A stretch of 64,000 bases of DNA from an uncultured Lachnospiraceae bacterium (GCA_949948735.1 CATLGV010000016.1:1-64000), one strand, 5' to 3'; shown: positions 34,713 to 44,649, numbered from the stretch's first letter. Notes: generated from the letters alone by a model not told the origin. Program-made: numbers and translations.

Positions 34713-36029
34713 ATGGAACAGGAAGAAATCGCGATTGCGGTAGACAATGTATGCAAAGTATATAAGCTGTATGACAGACCGATGGACCGGATGAAGGAGG
34801 CGCTCGGCCTTACAAGGAAGAAGAAGTACCGCGAGCATTTTGCCCTTTCCAATGTGAGCTTTGACATCCGGCAGGGAGAGTGCGTAGGCATTATAGGGAC
34901 GAACGGCTCCGGAAAGTCCACTATTCTCAAAATAATAACGGGCGTTCTCAATCCGACCGGCGGTACGGTCCGGGTCAACGGCAGGATTTCCGCGCTGTTG
35001 GAGCTTGGCGCAGGCTTTAATATGGAGTACTCCGGTATGGAGAACATTTACCTCAACGGCACGATGAACGGCTTTTCGCAGAATGAGATTAACGAAAGGC
35101 TGCAGGATATTCTGGACTTTGCGGATATCGGCGATTATGTGCACCAGCCGGTGAAAACTTATTCGAGCGGTATGTTCGTGCGTCTTGCCTTTTCGGTGGC
35201 GATTAATATTGATCCCGAGATTTTGATTGTCGACGAGGCGCTGTCGGTGGGGGACGTGTTTTTTCAGGCAAAATGCTATCACAAGTTTGAGGAATTTAAG
35301 AAGATGGGCAAGACCATCATTATCGTCAGCCATGATTTGAGCAGTATCGCCAAGTACTGCGACAGGGTTATTCTGCTCAATCAGGGCGTGAAGCTCGGCG
35401 AGGGGCTTCCAAAGGATATGATCGACGATTTCAAGCGGGTGCTTGTGGGGCAGTATGAGCTGCCCGACGCAAAGTCGGAGCAAAGCCTTTTGCAGGATGC
35501 GGAGGTTCAGGAGGCCGTGCTGGCAAAGAGCGCCGCGCAGAAGAAAGCGGGACAGGGGGATTCGGACAGCAAAACGCTCGAATACGGTACCCGGGAGGCC
35601 CAAATCGAAGCGTTCTATGTGACGGACGACAGAGATATCCGCACCAATGCGATTATGAAGGGCGCGGAGTTTACGATACACATGCGCGTGCGGTTTGAGA
35701 AGGCGCTGCCCGCGCCGATTTTTGCCTTTTCCTTCAAGACGGCAAAGGGAACGGAGATTACAGGAACGAACACCATGTTTGAGAAGGCGTTTCTGGAGTC
35801 GGTCGAGGCCGGTGCGGTAAAGGAGATTCGCTTCACGCAGAAAATGTCCCTGCAGGGCGGAGAATATCTGCTCTCGTTCGGTGTCACGGGATATAACGGA
35901 AACGATTTTCAGGTATACCACAGGCTGTATGACGCGCTCGACGTGACGGTGATTTCCGATAAGAATACCGTGGGGTATTATGATATGGACTCTAAGGTTG
36001 CGGTGTGCGACGCATCCGGCGAGGACTGA
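34713..36029 (+). CDS. ABC exporter ATPase with C-terminal glycan-binding domain (Wzt-like)
   Basis: 438 aa from ATG 34713; in-frame extension upstream runs into hairpin 3 of the spacer. The ATPase domain (1-245) has Walker A GTNGSGKST (62-70), the Wzt-type LELGAGFNMEYSGMENIYLNG block, signature YSSGMFVRLAF and Walker B EILIVDEAL, and a switch HD in IVSHDLSS. After a charged linker, residues about 290-438 look like the Wzt C-terminal beta-sandwich (AFSFKTAKGTEITGTN). In O9a-type systems this domain recognises the chemically capped end of the finished glycan before export. The adjacent methyltransferase/kinase-like gene fits such a cap-and-export scheme. Confidence 0.9.
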   Translation: MEQEEIAIAVDNVCKVYKLYDRPMDRMKEALGLTRKKKYREHFALSNVSFDIRQGECVGIIGTNGSGKSTILKIITGVLNPTGGTVRVNGRISALLELGAGFNMEYSGMENIYLNGTMNGFSQNEINERLQDILDFADIGDYVHQPVKTYSSGMFVRLAFSVAINIDPEILIVDEALSVGDVFFQAKCYHKFEEFKKMGKTIIIVSHDLSSIAKYCDRVILLNQGVKLGEGLPKDMIDDFKRVLVGQYELPDAKSEQSLLQDAEVQEAVLAKSAAQKKAGQGDSDSKTLEYGTREAQIEAFYVTDDRDIRTNAIMKGAEFTIHMRVRFEKALPAPIFAFSFKTAKGTEITGTNTMFEKAFLESVEAGAVKEIRFTQKMSLQGGEYLLSFGVTGYNGNDFQVYHRLYDALDVTVISDKNTVGYYDMDSKVAVCDASGED

Positions 36030-36034
36030 GAGAA

Positions 36035-38137
36035 ATGGAGAAGAAGATGCAGGCAGGGATGGCGGATAAGCAGGAAAAAACAGGAAATGTGATATTGGAC
36101 CTGACCTATTATCAGGGCGAGGATTTCTATACGGACGGGGCGATTGAGGACGAGCTGCTTGAGATTGTAAAGAACAATGCGCCGGAGGCGTTTCCCGGAA
36201 TTATCGAACAGAAAAAAAGCTGGCCGGTTTTCTACCATCTGTCCGAATTCCGCCCGAACATCATCAACTGGCTGCCCTTCAAGAAGACGGACAGGGTTTT
36301 GGAAATCGGCGCGGGCTGCGGCGCGATAACGGGCGCTTTGGCAAAGCGCGCAGGAAGCGTGACCTGCGTTGACTTATCCAGAAAGCGGAGCAGAATCAAT
36401 GCTTACCGGAATCAGGAATACGGCAACATTACGATTATGGTGGGCAATTTTAAGGATATTGAGCCGCATCTGCCGAAGGATTTCGATTATGTACTCCTGA
36501 TCGGCGTATTTGAGTACGGGCAGGCATATATCGGCGGGAACACGCCCTACGAGGATTTTATGCGCATCTGTAACCGGCACCGGAGCGCTGCCGGCCGCAT
36601 GATAATTGCGATTGAAAACAAATTCGGCCTGAAATACTGGGCGGGCTGCCGGGAGGATCATCTGGGTACTTATTTTTCGGGGCTCGAGGGGTACCGGGAG
36701 GGCGGGAGCGCCCGCACATTCACGCGGCGGGGACTGGAGCGTATTCTGCGGCAGGCGGAAATTGACGAATATTCCTTCTACTATCCGTATCCCGACTATA
36801 AATTTATGACGACGCTGTATTCGGACGACTATCTTCCCAGGAAGGGGGAGCTGTCCAACAACCTTCGGAATTTTGACCGGGACCGGGTGCTTTTGTTTGA
36901 CGAAAAGCAGGTGTTTGACCAGATTATAGAGGAGGAGGCATTCCCGATGTTCTCCAATTCCTACCTGCTGCTTGTCGGCCCTGCGCCGGAGACGGTGTAT
37001 ACAAAGTTTTCAAATGACAGGAGCCGGGATAAGGCGATTCGAACCGCGATTGTGCGGGAGCCCGCGGGAGGACTGCATGTGGAGAAGCTGCCGGATACGC
37101 CGGCGGCGCGCGGACATATCGAGAATACGCTGCGCGCGTATGAGCTGCTCTCGAAGCGTTACGAGGGGACCAAGGTTACCATCAACCGCTGCCGCCCGAT
37201 TGGCGGGGACGCCGGCGCGGGGCTGGCATTTGAATTTTGCGGCGGCGTGACGCTGGAGGGAATGCTGGACGCATGTCTGGCCGGGGCGGATATGGAGGGC
37301 TTTGAGCGGCTGGTCGCGGAATATATGGAGTGGCTGCGCTATAACGAGGCGTCCGGCGTCAGCAATATTGACTTTATTTTTCCGAATATATTGATAGACG
37401 GCGAACGCTGGCATGTCATCGATTATGAATGGACCTTTGAGCGGCATATCCCTGCGGAGGATATTGCCTTTCGGGCGTTTTATACCTACATGATGGGAAG
37501 CGAGGGCCGCAGGGCCTGCGAGGAGCTGCTGATGCGCAGGATGCTTGGCTTTACGCCCAAGCGGGTGCAGGAGGGCGCAGCGGCGGAGCAGGAATTCCAA
37601 CGCTATGTGGGCGGTGCGTGCGCGTCGGTCGGCGCGATGCGCGAGCTGATAGGAAACCGCGCCTATGAGCTTGCGGGTATGCTGGAGTATTGTATCTATG
37701 CCGACAGCAAGTTTTCGGCGAAGATCTACATCGATTACGGAGACGGCATTTTCAGTGAGGAGCATTCCGTTACGTTCAGGGACTGCTATGTGGAGGAGCG
37801 CAGTCTGAGTCTTTCATACGAGATTCCCGCGGAAGCAGTACGGCTGCGGATTGATCCGTGTTCCTATGCGTGCGCGGTGGATATTGAGCGGATAGCGGTG
37901 GGAGAACAGGAGTATACGCGGGATATGATAGCGGTAAACGGTGTATGGCAGGCATGTGGTCTCCTGGTCTTTGACAATGCCGACCCGAATCTGACGATTT
38001 CTGTCACAGGCGGACAGCGGCTGGCGGTGAAGATGGAGGTTCTGGAGCTGCCGGAGGAATTATCAAGGCAGCTGGCGGACCGGCAGCCGGAGCAGGAGGG
38101 GGTTCTTTCCAGAGCCAGACGGTTTTTGAAACGGTAG
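36035..38137 (+). CDS. SAM methyltransferase/kinase-like protein, possible glycan chain terminator
   Basis: 700 aa from ATG 36035; starts further upstream overlap wzt, and ATG 36050 (after GGAGAAG) is also possible. Residues 1-260 form a class I methyltransferase: motif I VLEIGAGCGAITGAL (88-102), the CVDLSRKR acidic strand and a DYVLLIGVFEY strand. Residues about 330-480 resemble a kinase-type fold: K351, an FPNILID loop and D463 in IDYEW, comparable to the N and DFG aspartate of APH/WbdD-type kinases, but without an obvious HxD. A helical part and beta-rich C-terminus follow. WbdD, a methyltransferase-kinase, caps O9a glycans for Wzt recognition. The matching layout beside wzt supports a similar role, inferred from order and motifs. 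Confidence 0.7.
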   Translation: MEKKMQAGMADKQEKTGNVILDLTYYQGEDFYTDGAIEDELLEIVKNNAPEAFPGIIEQKKSWPVFYHLSEFRPNIINWLPFKKTDRVLEIGAGCGAITGALAKRAGSVTCVDLSRKRSRINAYRNQEYGNITIMVGNFKDIEPHLPKDFDYVLLIGVFEYGQAYIGGNTPYEDFMRICNRHRSAAGRMIIAIENKFGLKYWAGCREDHLGTYFSGLEGYREGGSARTFTRRGLERILRQAEIDEYSFYYPYPDYKFMTTLYSDDYLPRKGELSNNLRNFDRDRVLLFDEKQVFDQIIEEEAFPMFSNSYLLLVGPAPETVYTKFSNDRSRDKAIRTAIVREPAGGLHVEKLPDTPAARGHIENTLRAYELLSKRYEGTKVTINRCRPIGGDAGAGLAFEFCGGVTLEGMLDACLAGADMEGFERLVAEYMEWLRYNEASGVSNIDFIFPNILIDGERWHVIDYEWTFERHIPAEDIAFRAFYTYMMGSEGRRACEELLMRRMLGFTPKRVQEGAAAEQEFQRYVGGACASVGAMRELIGNRAYELAGMLEYCIYADSKFSAKIYIDYGDGIFSEEHSVTFRDCYVEERSLSLSYEIPAEAVRLRIDPCSYACAVDIERIAVGEQEYTRDMIAVNGVWQACGLLVFDNADPNLTISVTGGQRLAVKMEVLELPEELSRQLADRQPEQEGVLSRARRFLKR

Positions 38138-38182
38138 GTTAAAGAAAAAGAAGGAATTGTATGCGCGAAAAGCGGCGCAGAA

Positions 38183-40267
38183 ATGAAGAAAATTATGATA
38201 AGCAGAATTAAAACAGCGATTCAGGACAAATTATACGAGAACTGCATAACGGAATACCGAAGGGAGCTGCGCTGCCAGACAGATCCATATCTGGTATGGA
38301 TTAAGGAGAATGAAGGGGCGGACGACGGGGATACGGAGGAATCCTATCCCTCTCTTGGCGTTGTGTATATGGAGCAGTGCACGGGGGGCTTTTCGCTGGC
38401 GGATATCAATAAAGAATATATTGTCTTTGTGTCGCGAGGCGGGAAGATTTCCGTCAATGCCTTCCGGGAGATTATGAAGTATTTTGACGGCCACAAAGCG
38501 GTCGATGTCGTCTATGCCGACGAGGACGTATGGATGCTGCCCGAGGAGGACGAAGACGCCCAGGGGCGCGTGCTGTCCAGGGAGGCGGACGATGAGCTGG
38601 CGCACCGTATTTATCCGTGGACGAAGCCGATGTGGTCGCCGGATACGCTGTTTTCCTTCTTTTATTTCGGGAATATCTTTGCGGTCAGGAGAAATGCCCT
38701 TGCGTCCGTCGAATGGCTTGGCGACGAGGACTACCGCAAGAATATCTATGATTTTGCCCTGAAGGCGACAGAGTCCGGGAAGCGTGTGGGGCATATTGAG
38801 AAAATCCTTTTTCACGCGTATGAGCGGGGAAGGAGCAGAGAGGAAATCGAGGAGCGCCTGATGCACGAGACGAAGTATATCGGCGTGGGGCCGGCCTATG
38901 ACTTTATCCGCAAGGCGGCCATGGAGCGGCGCGGCCTGCAGGGCAGAATGTTTCTCGACAGTATGACGGGAATCACCTACCCCGTCTATGAAGCGCCCGA
39001 AAATCCCTGCGTCAGCATTATCATTCCGTCGAAGGATAATTCCGCTGTGCTCAGGCAGTGCATCGCGTCGATTTACGACCATACGGCATACAAAAATTTT
39101 GAGATTATCGTGGTGGATAACGGAAGCACGGCGCAGACGCGTATCCGGACAGAAAACCTGCGGGAAAGCTATGCGTTTACCTATATCTACAAGCCGATGG
39201 CGTTTAACTTTTCGGCAATGTGCAACCTTGGCGTCGCACAGGCAAAGGGCGAGTATATTCTGCTGCTGAATGACGATATGGAGGTTATCGAGGATTCATG
39301 GCTGACACGGATGCTGGGACAGGCGGCGCTGGGGCATGTCGGCGCGGTCGGCGCGAAGCTTTTGTATCCGCAGACGACGCTGATACAGCATGCAGGCATA
39401 AGCAATACCATTTACGGTCCCGGGCATAAGCTGAAGAAAATGGACGACACAGTATCCTATTATTATGGCAGGAACCGCTTTATCTATGATATGATCGGCG
39501 TGACCGCGGCATGCCTTTTGATGCGCAAGAGCTATTATGTCGCGATGGGCGGTCTCTACAACGGCCTTGCGGTCGCGTACAATGATGTGGACCTGTGCTT
39601 CCGGCTCTGCATGAAGGGACTGTACAATGTGCAGAGAAACGATGTGGTGCTTTACCACCATGAGTCCCTGAGCCGCGGGGACGATATGCAGGACAAGGAA
39701 AAGCTTAAGCGGCTGGCGGCTGAGAAGGATATGCTTTACCGCAGACACCGCAAATTCTATCGGCAGGACCCGTTTATCGGAACGCTGATGAACAGCGGGG
39801 AACCGGAGTATCACTGCAGATGGCTGGAGGGATATGAGTTTGTCAACCTCACCGGATACGACGAGAAGCTGCAGGAGGGGAAGCCGCTTCCGAATGAGCG
39901 GGGCATGAATCAGGCCATCATGGTTGTAGTGGAGGATTGCTGTAAGGAAGCGTATACGCAGAAAACTTATTATCTGATAAAGGGATGGGCTTATGTGCCG
40001 GGCGCCGATAACGCGCGCTATAAGTTCAAAATCCTGTTTCGGAATGCGCTCGGGGACGTCTGGGAGATGCCGGTGCAGAAGCGCTACCGCAAAGACGTCG
40101 CAGCCATTCTGGAGGGGGAGAAAAATGTGGAGATGACCGGCTTTTGCAGCTGGATATTTGACGGCGTTCTGCCGCCGGGCACCTATGAGCTGTGGATGAC
40201 TGCAAAGGACAGCTGTTCCAGACAGCGGCTTTACCGGAAAATGGATAAACAGCTGGTGATAGATTAA
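38183..40267 (+). CDS. Large GT2-family glycosyltransferase with degenerate N-terminal GT domain
   Basis: 694 aa. The ATG at 38183 has only a weak ribosome binding site, GAAAAGCGGCGC. Residues about 50-230 look like a worn GT-A domain (VDVVYADEDVW, WSPDTLFSFFYFGNIFAV). The active GT2 domain (about 275-545) is clear: VSIIIPSKDNSAVLRQCIASI, IIVVDNGST, LLLNDDMEV (DxD-like), VGAKLLYP, IQHAGI, AYNDVDLCFRL and the YHHESLSRG base region. The final 110 residues (IMVVVEDCC to the end) form a beta-rich domain repeated in the next protein. This is the architecture of polymer-forming rhamnosyl- or hexosyltransferases of Clostridia. It follows the chain-terminator-like gene by 45 bp. Confidence 0.85.
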   Translation: MKKIMISRIKTAIQDKLYENCITEYRRELRCQTDPYLVWIKENEGADDGDTEESYPSLGVVYMEQCTGGFSLADINKEYIVFVSRGGKISVNAFREIMKYFDGHKAVDVVYADEDVWMLPEEDEDAQGRVLSREADDELAHRIYPWTKPMWSPDTLFSFFYFGNIFAVRRNALASVEWLGDEDYRKNIYDFALKATESGKRVGHIEKILFHAYERGRSREEIEERLMHETKYIGVGPAYDFIRKAAMERRGLQGRMFLDSMTGITYPVYEAPENPCVSIIIPSKDNSAVLRQCIASIYDHTAYKNFEIIVVDNGSTAQTRIRTENLRESYAFTYIYKPMAFNFSAMCNLGVAQAKGEYILLLNDDMEVIEDSWLTRMLGQAALGHVGAVGAKLLYPQTTLIQHAGISNTIYGPGHKLKKMDDTVSYYYGRNRFIYDMIGVTAACLLMRKSYYVAMGGLYNGLAVAYNDVDLCFRLCMKGLYNVQRNDVVLYHHESLSRGDDMQDKEKLKRLAAEKDMLYRRHRKFYRQDPFIGTLMNSGEPEYHCRWLEGYEFVNLTGYDEKLQEGKPLPNERGMNQAIMVVVEDCCKEAYTQKTYYLIKGWAYVPGADNARYKFKILFRNALGDVWEMPVQKRYRKDVAAILEGEKNVEMTGFCSWIFDGVLPPGTYELWMTAKDSCSRQRLYRKMDKQLVID

Positions 40268-40285
40268 GATGACCGGAGACGGACT

Positions 40286-42451
40286 ATGGATTATCAGGAG
40301 ACATTGTTTGCGCAGTATACGCCCTATCTGCAATGGCTGAAGGAGCAGCGCCCGGGGGCGGAGCAACAGGATAACGATACGGAATTGGGGAAGAGGGTGT
40401 GTGTGCTTCCCTTTTCGTCATGTATGGATCCGGTTGGCGCGCTTGCGGATGTGCAGCGGATAGAAGAGGCGCGTATTTATATCTTTGCAAACCGAGGCGG
40501 CAGGATGGCGGCGCATGCGCCGGCACAGCTTGCGCAGGCCTTTGCGCGGCATGCGGACGCTGTGCTGGTCTATACGGATGAGGATTATCTTGGCACGCTT
40601 AGGATGCTTTACGGGATTGAGGAGGAGCGTTTTGCGGCGTCGTTTTTGGCAGGCTGGCGGGATGAGGAGACAGGGCTTTACAGGGGGGCGCCGTGGTTTA
40701 AACCGGATTTTTCACCGGATACGCTGCGTTCCTTTTTCTATATCGGCGGCCTGTTTGCCCTGCGGGGAGCGGTTCTTCGGCGTGTGTGGCGTCCGCAGCG
40801 GAGTCTGTACGAGACAGTGGCGGCAGCGGTAGCGCTGTGCGGGCAAGGCAGGGACAGAGGCGTCGTGCATCTGCCCCGGGTGCTTTTCACGAACAGGCGG
40901 CTGGCCGACAGCAGGGAGCTGCCGGGCAGAGGCGCACTGGCGCCGGACACGGAGCCGGATATCGCAAAGCGGCTGGTATCCGTTATTATTCCGAGTAAGA
41001 ATAACAGCAGTGTTTTAGAGCGCTGCCTGCGGACGCTGACTGCCTGTACAACGGCGGTTTTGTATGAGCTGATTATTGTCGATAATGGCAGCTGCGACGA
41101 GGAAAAGAGGCGGCTGCAGCGGCTGTTTGATGCGCTTGGAACGGACAGGCCGGCGCTTACCCTCACCTATCTGTATGAGGAGAGCCCCTTTAATTTTTCT
41201 GCGATGTGCAATCGCGGCGCCCGCGCGGCAAAAGGGGAATACCTGTTATTTCTAAATGACGATATGGAGATTGTCCGGCCCGGCTGGCTGCACAGCATGC
41301 TGGGAGCGGCGTGTCAGGCGCATGTCGGGGCGGTCGGCGCGAAGCTCTGGTATCCGGACGGGGATACGGGAGGGACAGGCATCCACCGGCTCCAGCATGC
41401 GGGGATAACCAATATGGGGATTGGGCCGGCGCATAAGCTCTCCGGTATGATGGATGAGGGAAATCTGTACCACGGGCACAATATTGTCACATACAATATG
41501 CTTGCGGTGACGGGCGCGTGCCTGCTGGTTGCGCGGGAGAAGTTTGACCTTGCCGGAGGCTTTGACGAGGAGCTTGCGGTTGCGTACAACGATGTGTCGC
41601 TCTGCTTCCGGTTGTATGAATTGGGATTTTTCAACGTCGTCTGCAATGACGCGGCGCTGTTTCACCATGAATCGCTGAGCCGCGGGCAGGATACTTCACC
41701 GCAAAAGCAAAAACGGCTGCAGCAGGAGCTGGACAGATTGTATAAAAAGCACCCGCAATTAAAAGGTCGGGATCCTTTTTACAGTCCGAATCTGGTACAA
41801 TGGAAAAAGGACGTGCAGTATCATACCGGCTATTTATATGCCTGCGATAAGCCGGTGCAGGCAAGACGCATGGATGCGGGGGCTGTGAGGGCGTTACCGC
41901 GGGCGCACCAAAATCCTTATATCAGAAGGCTTACCGGTGAAAACCTGTCCATGCTGTCTATTGACAGCGTGATGTCGACAGACAGCGTGATGCTGATAAA
42001 CAGCGTGATGTCGACAGACAGCATAGCGTTCGTTGACGACGTCGTATCGGTTGAAGGCGTTTCAGCTGATTATATATCCGCGAGGGAAGAGCCTGCGTCC
42101 GGGAGGCTGATTGTGGTGACGGGCTGGTATGTGTTAAGAGGACATGATAATGTGTCCGTCACGAAAGCGCTTTTACTGCGCAATATAAATAACATGAGTG
42201 ATGTTTATGAGCTGCCGATACACCCGCTGCTGCGGGAGGATGTATCGGAGCTGTTTCGGCAGGAGACAGGGAAAAGGGCGACGCGCAACACGGAGCTTTC
42301 CGGAATACAGGTGATATTTAACGGCGGTGAGATTCCGGCGGGGAGCTATGAAATCGGGGTTCTTGCAAAAAAGAACAGGAGTTATATTATTTGGAGCGGA
42401 CAGACCTTGACGATGGATGCAGTCTGTGAAGAGGAACGGGATGAATCCTGA
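40286..42451 (+). CDS. Large GT2-family glycosyltransferase, paralogue of the preceding protein
   Basis: 721 aa. It has the same plan as its neighbour: a degenerate N-terminal GT-A region (residues 60-210; AVLVYTDEDYL, FSPDTLRSFFYIGGLFAL), a full GT2 domain (about 230-480; VSVIIPSKNNSSVLERCLRTL, IIVDNGSC, LFLNDDMEIV, VGAKLWYPDG, LQHAGITN, AYNDVSLCFRL, HHESLSRG) and a beta-rich C-terminus. A run of near-identical hexapeptides ((D/N)SVMST type, about residues 554-589) separates the GT and C-terminal domains and is not in its paralogue. The two genes arose by duplication (inference from shared layout). Both should add sugars at the cytoplasmic face. Confidence 0.85.
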   Translation: MDYQETLFAQYTPYLQWLKEQRPGAEQQDNDTELGKRVCVLPFSSCMDPVGALADVQRIEEARIYIFANRGGRMAAHAPAQLAQAFARHADAVLVYTDEDYLGTLRMLYGIEEERFAASFLAGWRDEETGLYRGAPWFKPDFSPDTLRSFFYIGGLFALRGAVLRRVWRPQRSLYETVAAAVALCGQGRDRGVVHLPRVLFTNRRLADSRELPGRGALAPDTEPDIAKRLVSVIIPSKNNSSVLERCLRTLTACTTAVLYELIIVDNGSCDEEKRRLQRLFDALGTDRPALTLTYLYEESPFNFSAMCNRGARAAKGEYLLFLNDDMEIVRPGWLHSMLGAACQAHVGAVGAKLWYPDGDTGGTGIHRLQHAGITNMGIGPAHKLSGMMDEGNLYHGHNIVTYNMLAVTGACLLVAREKFDLAGGFDEELAVAYNDVSLCFRLYELGFFNVVCNDAALFHHESLSRGQDTSPQKQKRLQQELDRLYKKHPQLKGRDPFYSPNLVQWKKDVQYHTGYLYACDKPVQARRMDAGAVRALPRAHQNPYIRRLTGENLSMLSIDSVMSTDSVMLINSVMSTDSIAFVDDVVSVEGVSADYISAREEPASGRLIVVTGWYVLRGHDNVSVTKALLLRNINNMSDVYELPIHPLLREDVSELFRQETGKRATRNTELSGIQVIFNGGEIPAGSYEIGVLAKKNRSYIIWSGQTLTMDAVCEEERDES
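41945..42052 (+). repeat. 18-bp tandem repeat inside a GT2 gene
   Basis: Six imperfect 18-bp units encode hexapeptides related to DSVMST. Units at 41963-41980, 41981-41998 and 41999-42016 are nearly identical (GACAGCGTGATGTCGACA type); the flanking ones have drifted. Repeat number may vary between strains without breaking the frame. Confidence 0.8.
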
Positions 42452-42532
42452 AACGGTTTACGGAATGGGTTATGCATTCTGAATACACATATGGATAATG
42501 TCACAGGGGAAATGATAGAAGGGAGCGGTACT

Positions 42533-44527
42533 ATGGAGAAGGAAAATCAGGATTGTAATCAGCAGGCGCAGGATGCGGAATTCTACAGGCAGGCTTATGA
42601 GCAGGAGAAGGCGCGGGCGGCGTCCCTGGCCGGACGGCTTGCCGACGCCAGAAACGAGGCGGATAATCTGCAGTTTCAGCTGGACCGTATCAAGCGCAAC
42701 CCCGTCTGGAAGGCGAGCAAGCCGCTGCGCGCGGGAATGCACTGGGGGCTGCGCAATTACAGGAGGCTGCGGAATCTTGGCGGGCCCAAGGGCATTGCGC
42801 GCAAGCTGCGCCAGAAGCGGATTGAGGCGGAGGCAAAGAAGCTGCACGGCACGGCAAGCTTTCCGACACCGGAGGAGGCAAAGCGGCAGCGGGAGACGCG
42901 GTTTGACCGGATGGTGAAGATCAGCATTCTTGTGCCGCTGTGGAATACGCCCCTTCCGTTTCTGGAGGAGATGATAGGCTCCGTGCAGGCGCAGACCTAT
43001 CAGAACTGGGAGCTGTGTCTGGCCGACGGCTCGGATAGCGCACATAATGAGGTAGAGGAGCGCTGCCGCGCGTATATGGCAGAGGATGCGCGAATCGTCT
43101 ATCAAAGACTGGAAAAAAACGAGGGGATTTCCGGGAATACAAACAGGTGTTATGAAATGGCGACAGGGGACTATATCGGCCTGTTTGACCATGATGATGT
43201 GCTGCACCCGGCGGCGCTGTACGAGTATGTCCGGGTTATTAACGAGCAGGGGGCGGATTATATTTACTGCGATGAGACCACCTTTAAGGGAGACAGCATC
43301 AACAATATGATTACGCTGCACTTTAAGCCGGATTACGCAATCGACAACCTGCGTGCCAACAATTATATCTGCCATTTCAGCGTTTTTGCCAGGACGCTTC
43401 TGGAAGGGACGGAGCTGTTCCGCAGCGGCTTCGACGGCAGCCAGGATCACGATATGATACTGCGCCTTACCAGCAATGCGAAAAAGGTGGTGCATGTGCC
43501 CAGGCTCCTGTATTACTGGCGTTCCCACAAGGGCAGCACAGCCAGCGACATCAGCGCGAAGCCCTATGCCATAGCGGCGGCCAAGGGCGCGGTGGCGGAT
43601 CATCTGACCAAGAGCGGCTTTAAGAACTTTGAGCTTAAGAGCACCAGAGCGTTTGACACGATTTTTGAGATCAAATACGAAATTCTCAGCGAGGATATGA
43701 TTTCCATCCTGATTCCGAATAAGGACCATGTAGAGGATCTGCGGCGCTGCATCGAATCGGTGAAGAGCCGCTCAACCTATGAGAATTATGAAATTATCAT
43801 TATTGAAAACAACAGTGAGGAGAAGGCGACCTTTGATTATTATAAGACGCTGGAGGACGATGATAAAATAACAGTAGTCACATATAAGGGGCCGTTTAAT
43901 TATTCCAGAATCAACAACTTTGGCGCGCGCTCCGCGAAGGGGAAGTATCTTCTGCTGTTAAATAATGATACGCAGGTGATTACAATGAACTGGCTGGAAA
44001 ATATGCTGATGTATGCGCAGCGGCCGGACGTCGGGGCTGTCGGTGCGAAGCTCTATTATGGGAACCGCACGATACAGCATGCGGGGGTGGTTATCGGCCT
44101 GGGCGCGCACCGGACGGCGGGGCATACGCATTATAAGATTAACTACGATAATCTCGGCTATATGGGAAGGCTCTGCTATGCGCAGGATGTGTCGGCGGTG
44201 ACGGGGGCGTGCCTGATGGTGAAGAAGAGCCTTTTTGACGCGCTTGGCGGTCTGGACGAGACCTTTGAGATTGCGCTCAACGACGTGGATTTCTGCCTGC
44301 GTCTGCGGGAGCAGGGCTATTTGAATGTGTTCACGCCGTTTGCGGAGCTGTATCACTTTGAGTCGGCGTCGCGCGGAAGCGACGTCATGGATGCAGAGAA
44401 GGCGGCGCGCTACGAGGAGGAATCCGAGCAGTTCCGGATGAAGTGGCGGCGGGTGCTGGAGCAGGGAGATCCGTATTATAACCCGAACTTTTCGCTGGAT
44501 TACAGCGATTATTCGCTGCGGGTATAA
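42533..44527 (+). CDS. Two-domain GT2 glycosyltransferase
   Basis: 664 aa from ATG 42533 behind GGGAGCGG; the ATG at 42491 lacks a ribosome binding site. Residues 10-60 are a coiled coil. Two GT2 domains follow. The first (about 125-370) has ISILVPLWNTPLPFLEEMIGSV, DHDDVLHPAALYEYV and the CDETTF block. The second (about 400-640) has ISILIPNKDHVEDLRRCI, IIIIENNSEE, LLLNNDTQV, VGAKLYYGNRTIQHAGV, ALNDVDFCLRL and a YHFESASRG end. Proteins with two GT2 sites often add two alternating sugars. With the two paralogues before it, this makes three large assembly enzymes behind the exporter. The linkage is unknown. Confidence 0.88.
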   Translation: MEKENQDCNQQAQDAEFYRQAYEQEKARAASLAGRLADARNEADNLQFQLDRIKRNPVWKASKPLRAGMHWGLRNYRRLRNLGGPKGIARKLRQKRIEAEAKKLHGTASFPTPEEAKRQRETRFDRMVKISILVPLWNTPLPFLEEMIGSVQAQTYQNWELCLADGSDSAHNEVEERCRAYMAEDARIVYQRLEKNEGISGNTNRCYEMATGDYIGLFDHDDVLHPAALYEYVRVINEQGADYIYCDETTFKGDSINNMITLHFKPDYAIDNLRANNYICHFSVFARTLLEGTELFRSGFDGSQDHDMILRLTSNAKKVVHVPRLLYYWRSHKGSTASDISAKPYAIAAAKGAVADHLTKSGFKNFELKSTRAFDTIFEIKYEILSEDMISILIPNKDHVEDLRRCIESVKSRSTYENYEIIIIENNSEEKATFDYYKTLEDDDKITVVTYKGPFNYSRINNFGARSAKGKYLLLLNNDTQVITMNWLENMLMYAQRPDVGAVGAKLYYGNRTIQHAGVVIGLGAHRTAGHTHYKINYDNLGYMGRLCYAQDVSAVTGACLMVKKSLFDALGGLDETFEIALNDVDFCLRLREQGYLNVFTPFAELYHFESASRGSDVMDAEKAARYEEESEQFRMKWRRVLEQGDPYYNPNFSLDYSDYSLRV

Positions 44528-44649
44528 GGCGCGAAGCAGGAAGCGGTACGGCAACGTAAAATACCCGTGTCAATTGAGGGTAATGTTCCGCAATCTATAT
44601 CAACGTTTTTGCATTTATATATAGTATACTTATCACAAGGTGCGTGGCT

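Noticed and set aside
38161-38211. 16-codon frame with a good ribosome binding site before the GT2 start
   Set aside because: It overlaps the GT2 start and may reflect translational coupling; too short to claim as a gene.
42470-43729. 419-codon minus-strand frame over the two-domain GT2 gene
   Set aside because: The plus strand has two intact GT2 domains here; the minus frame has no recognisable domain.
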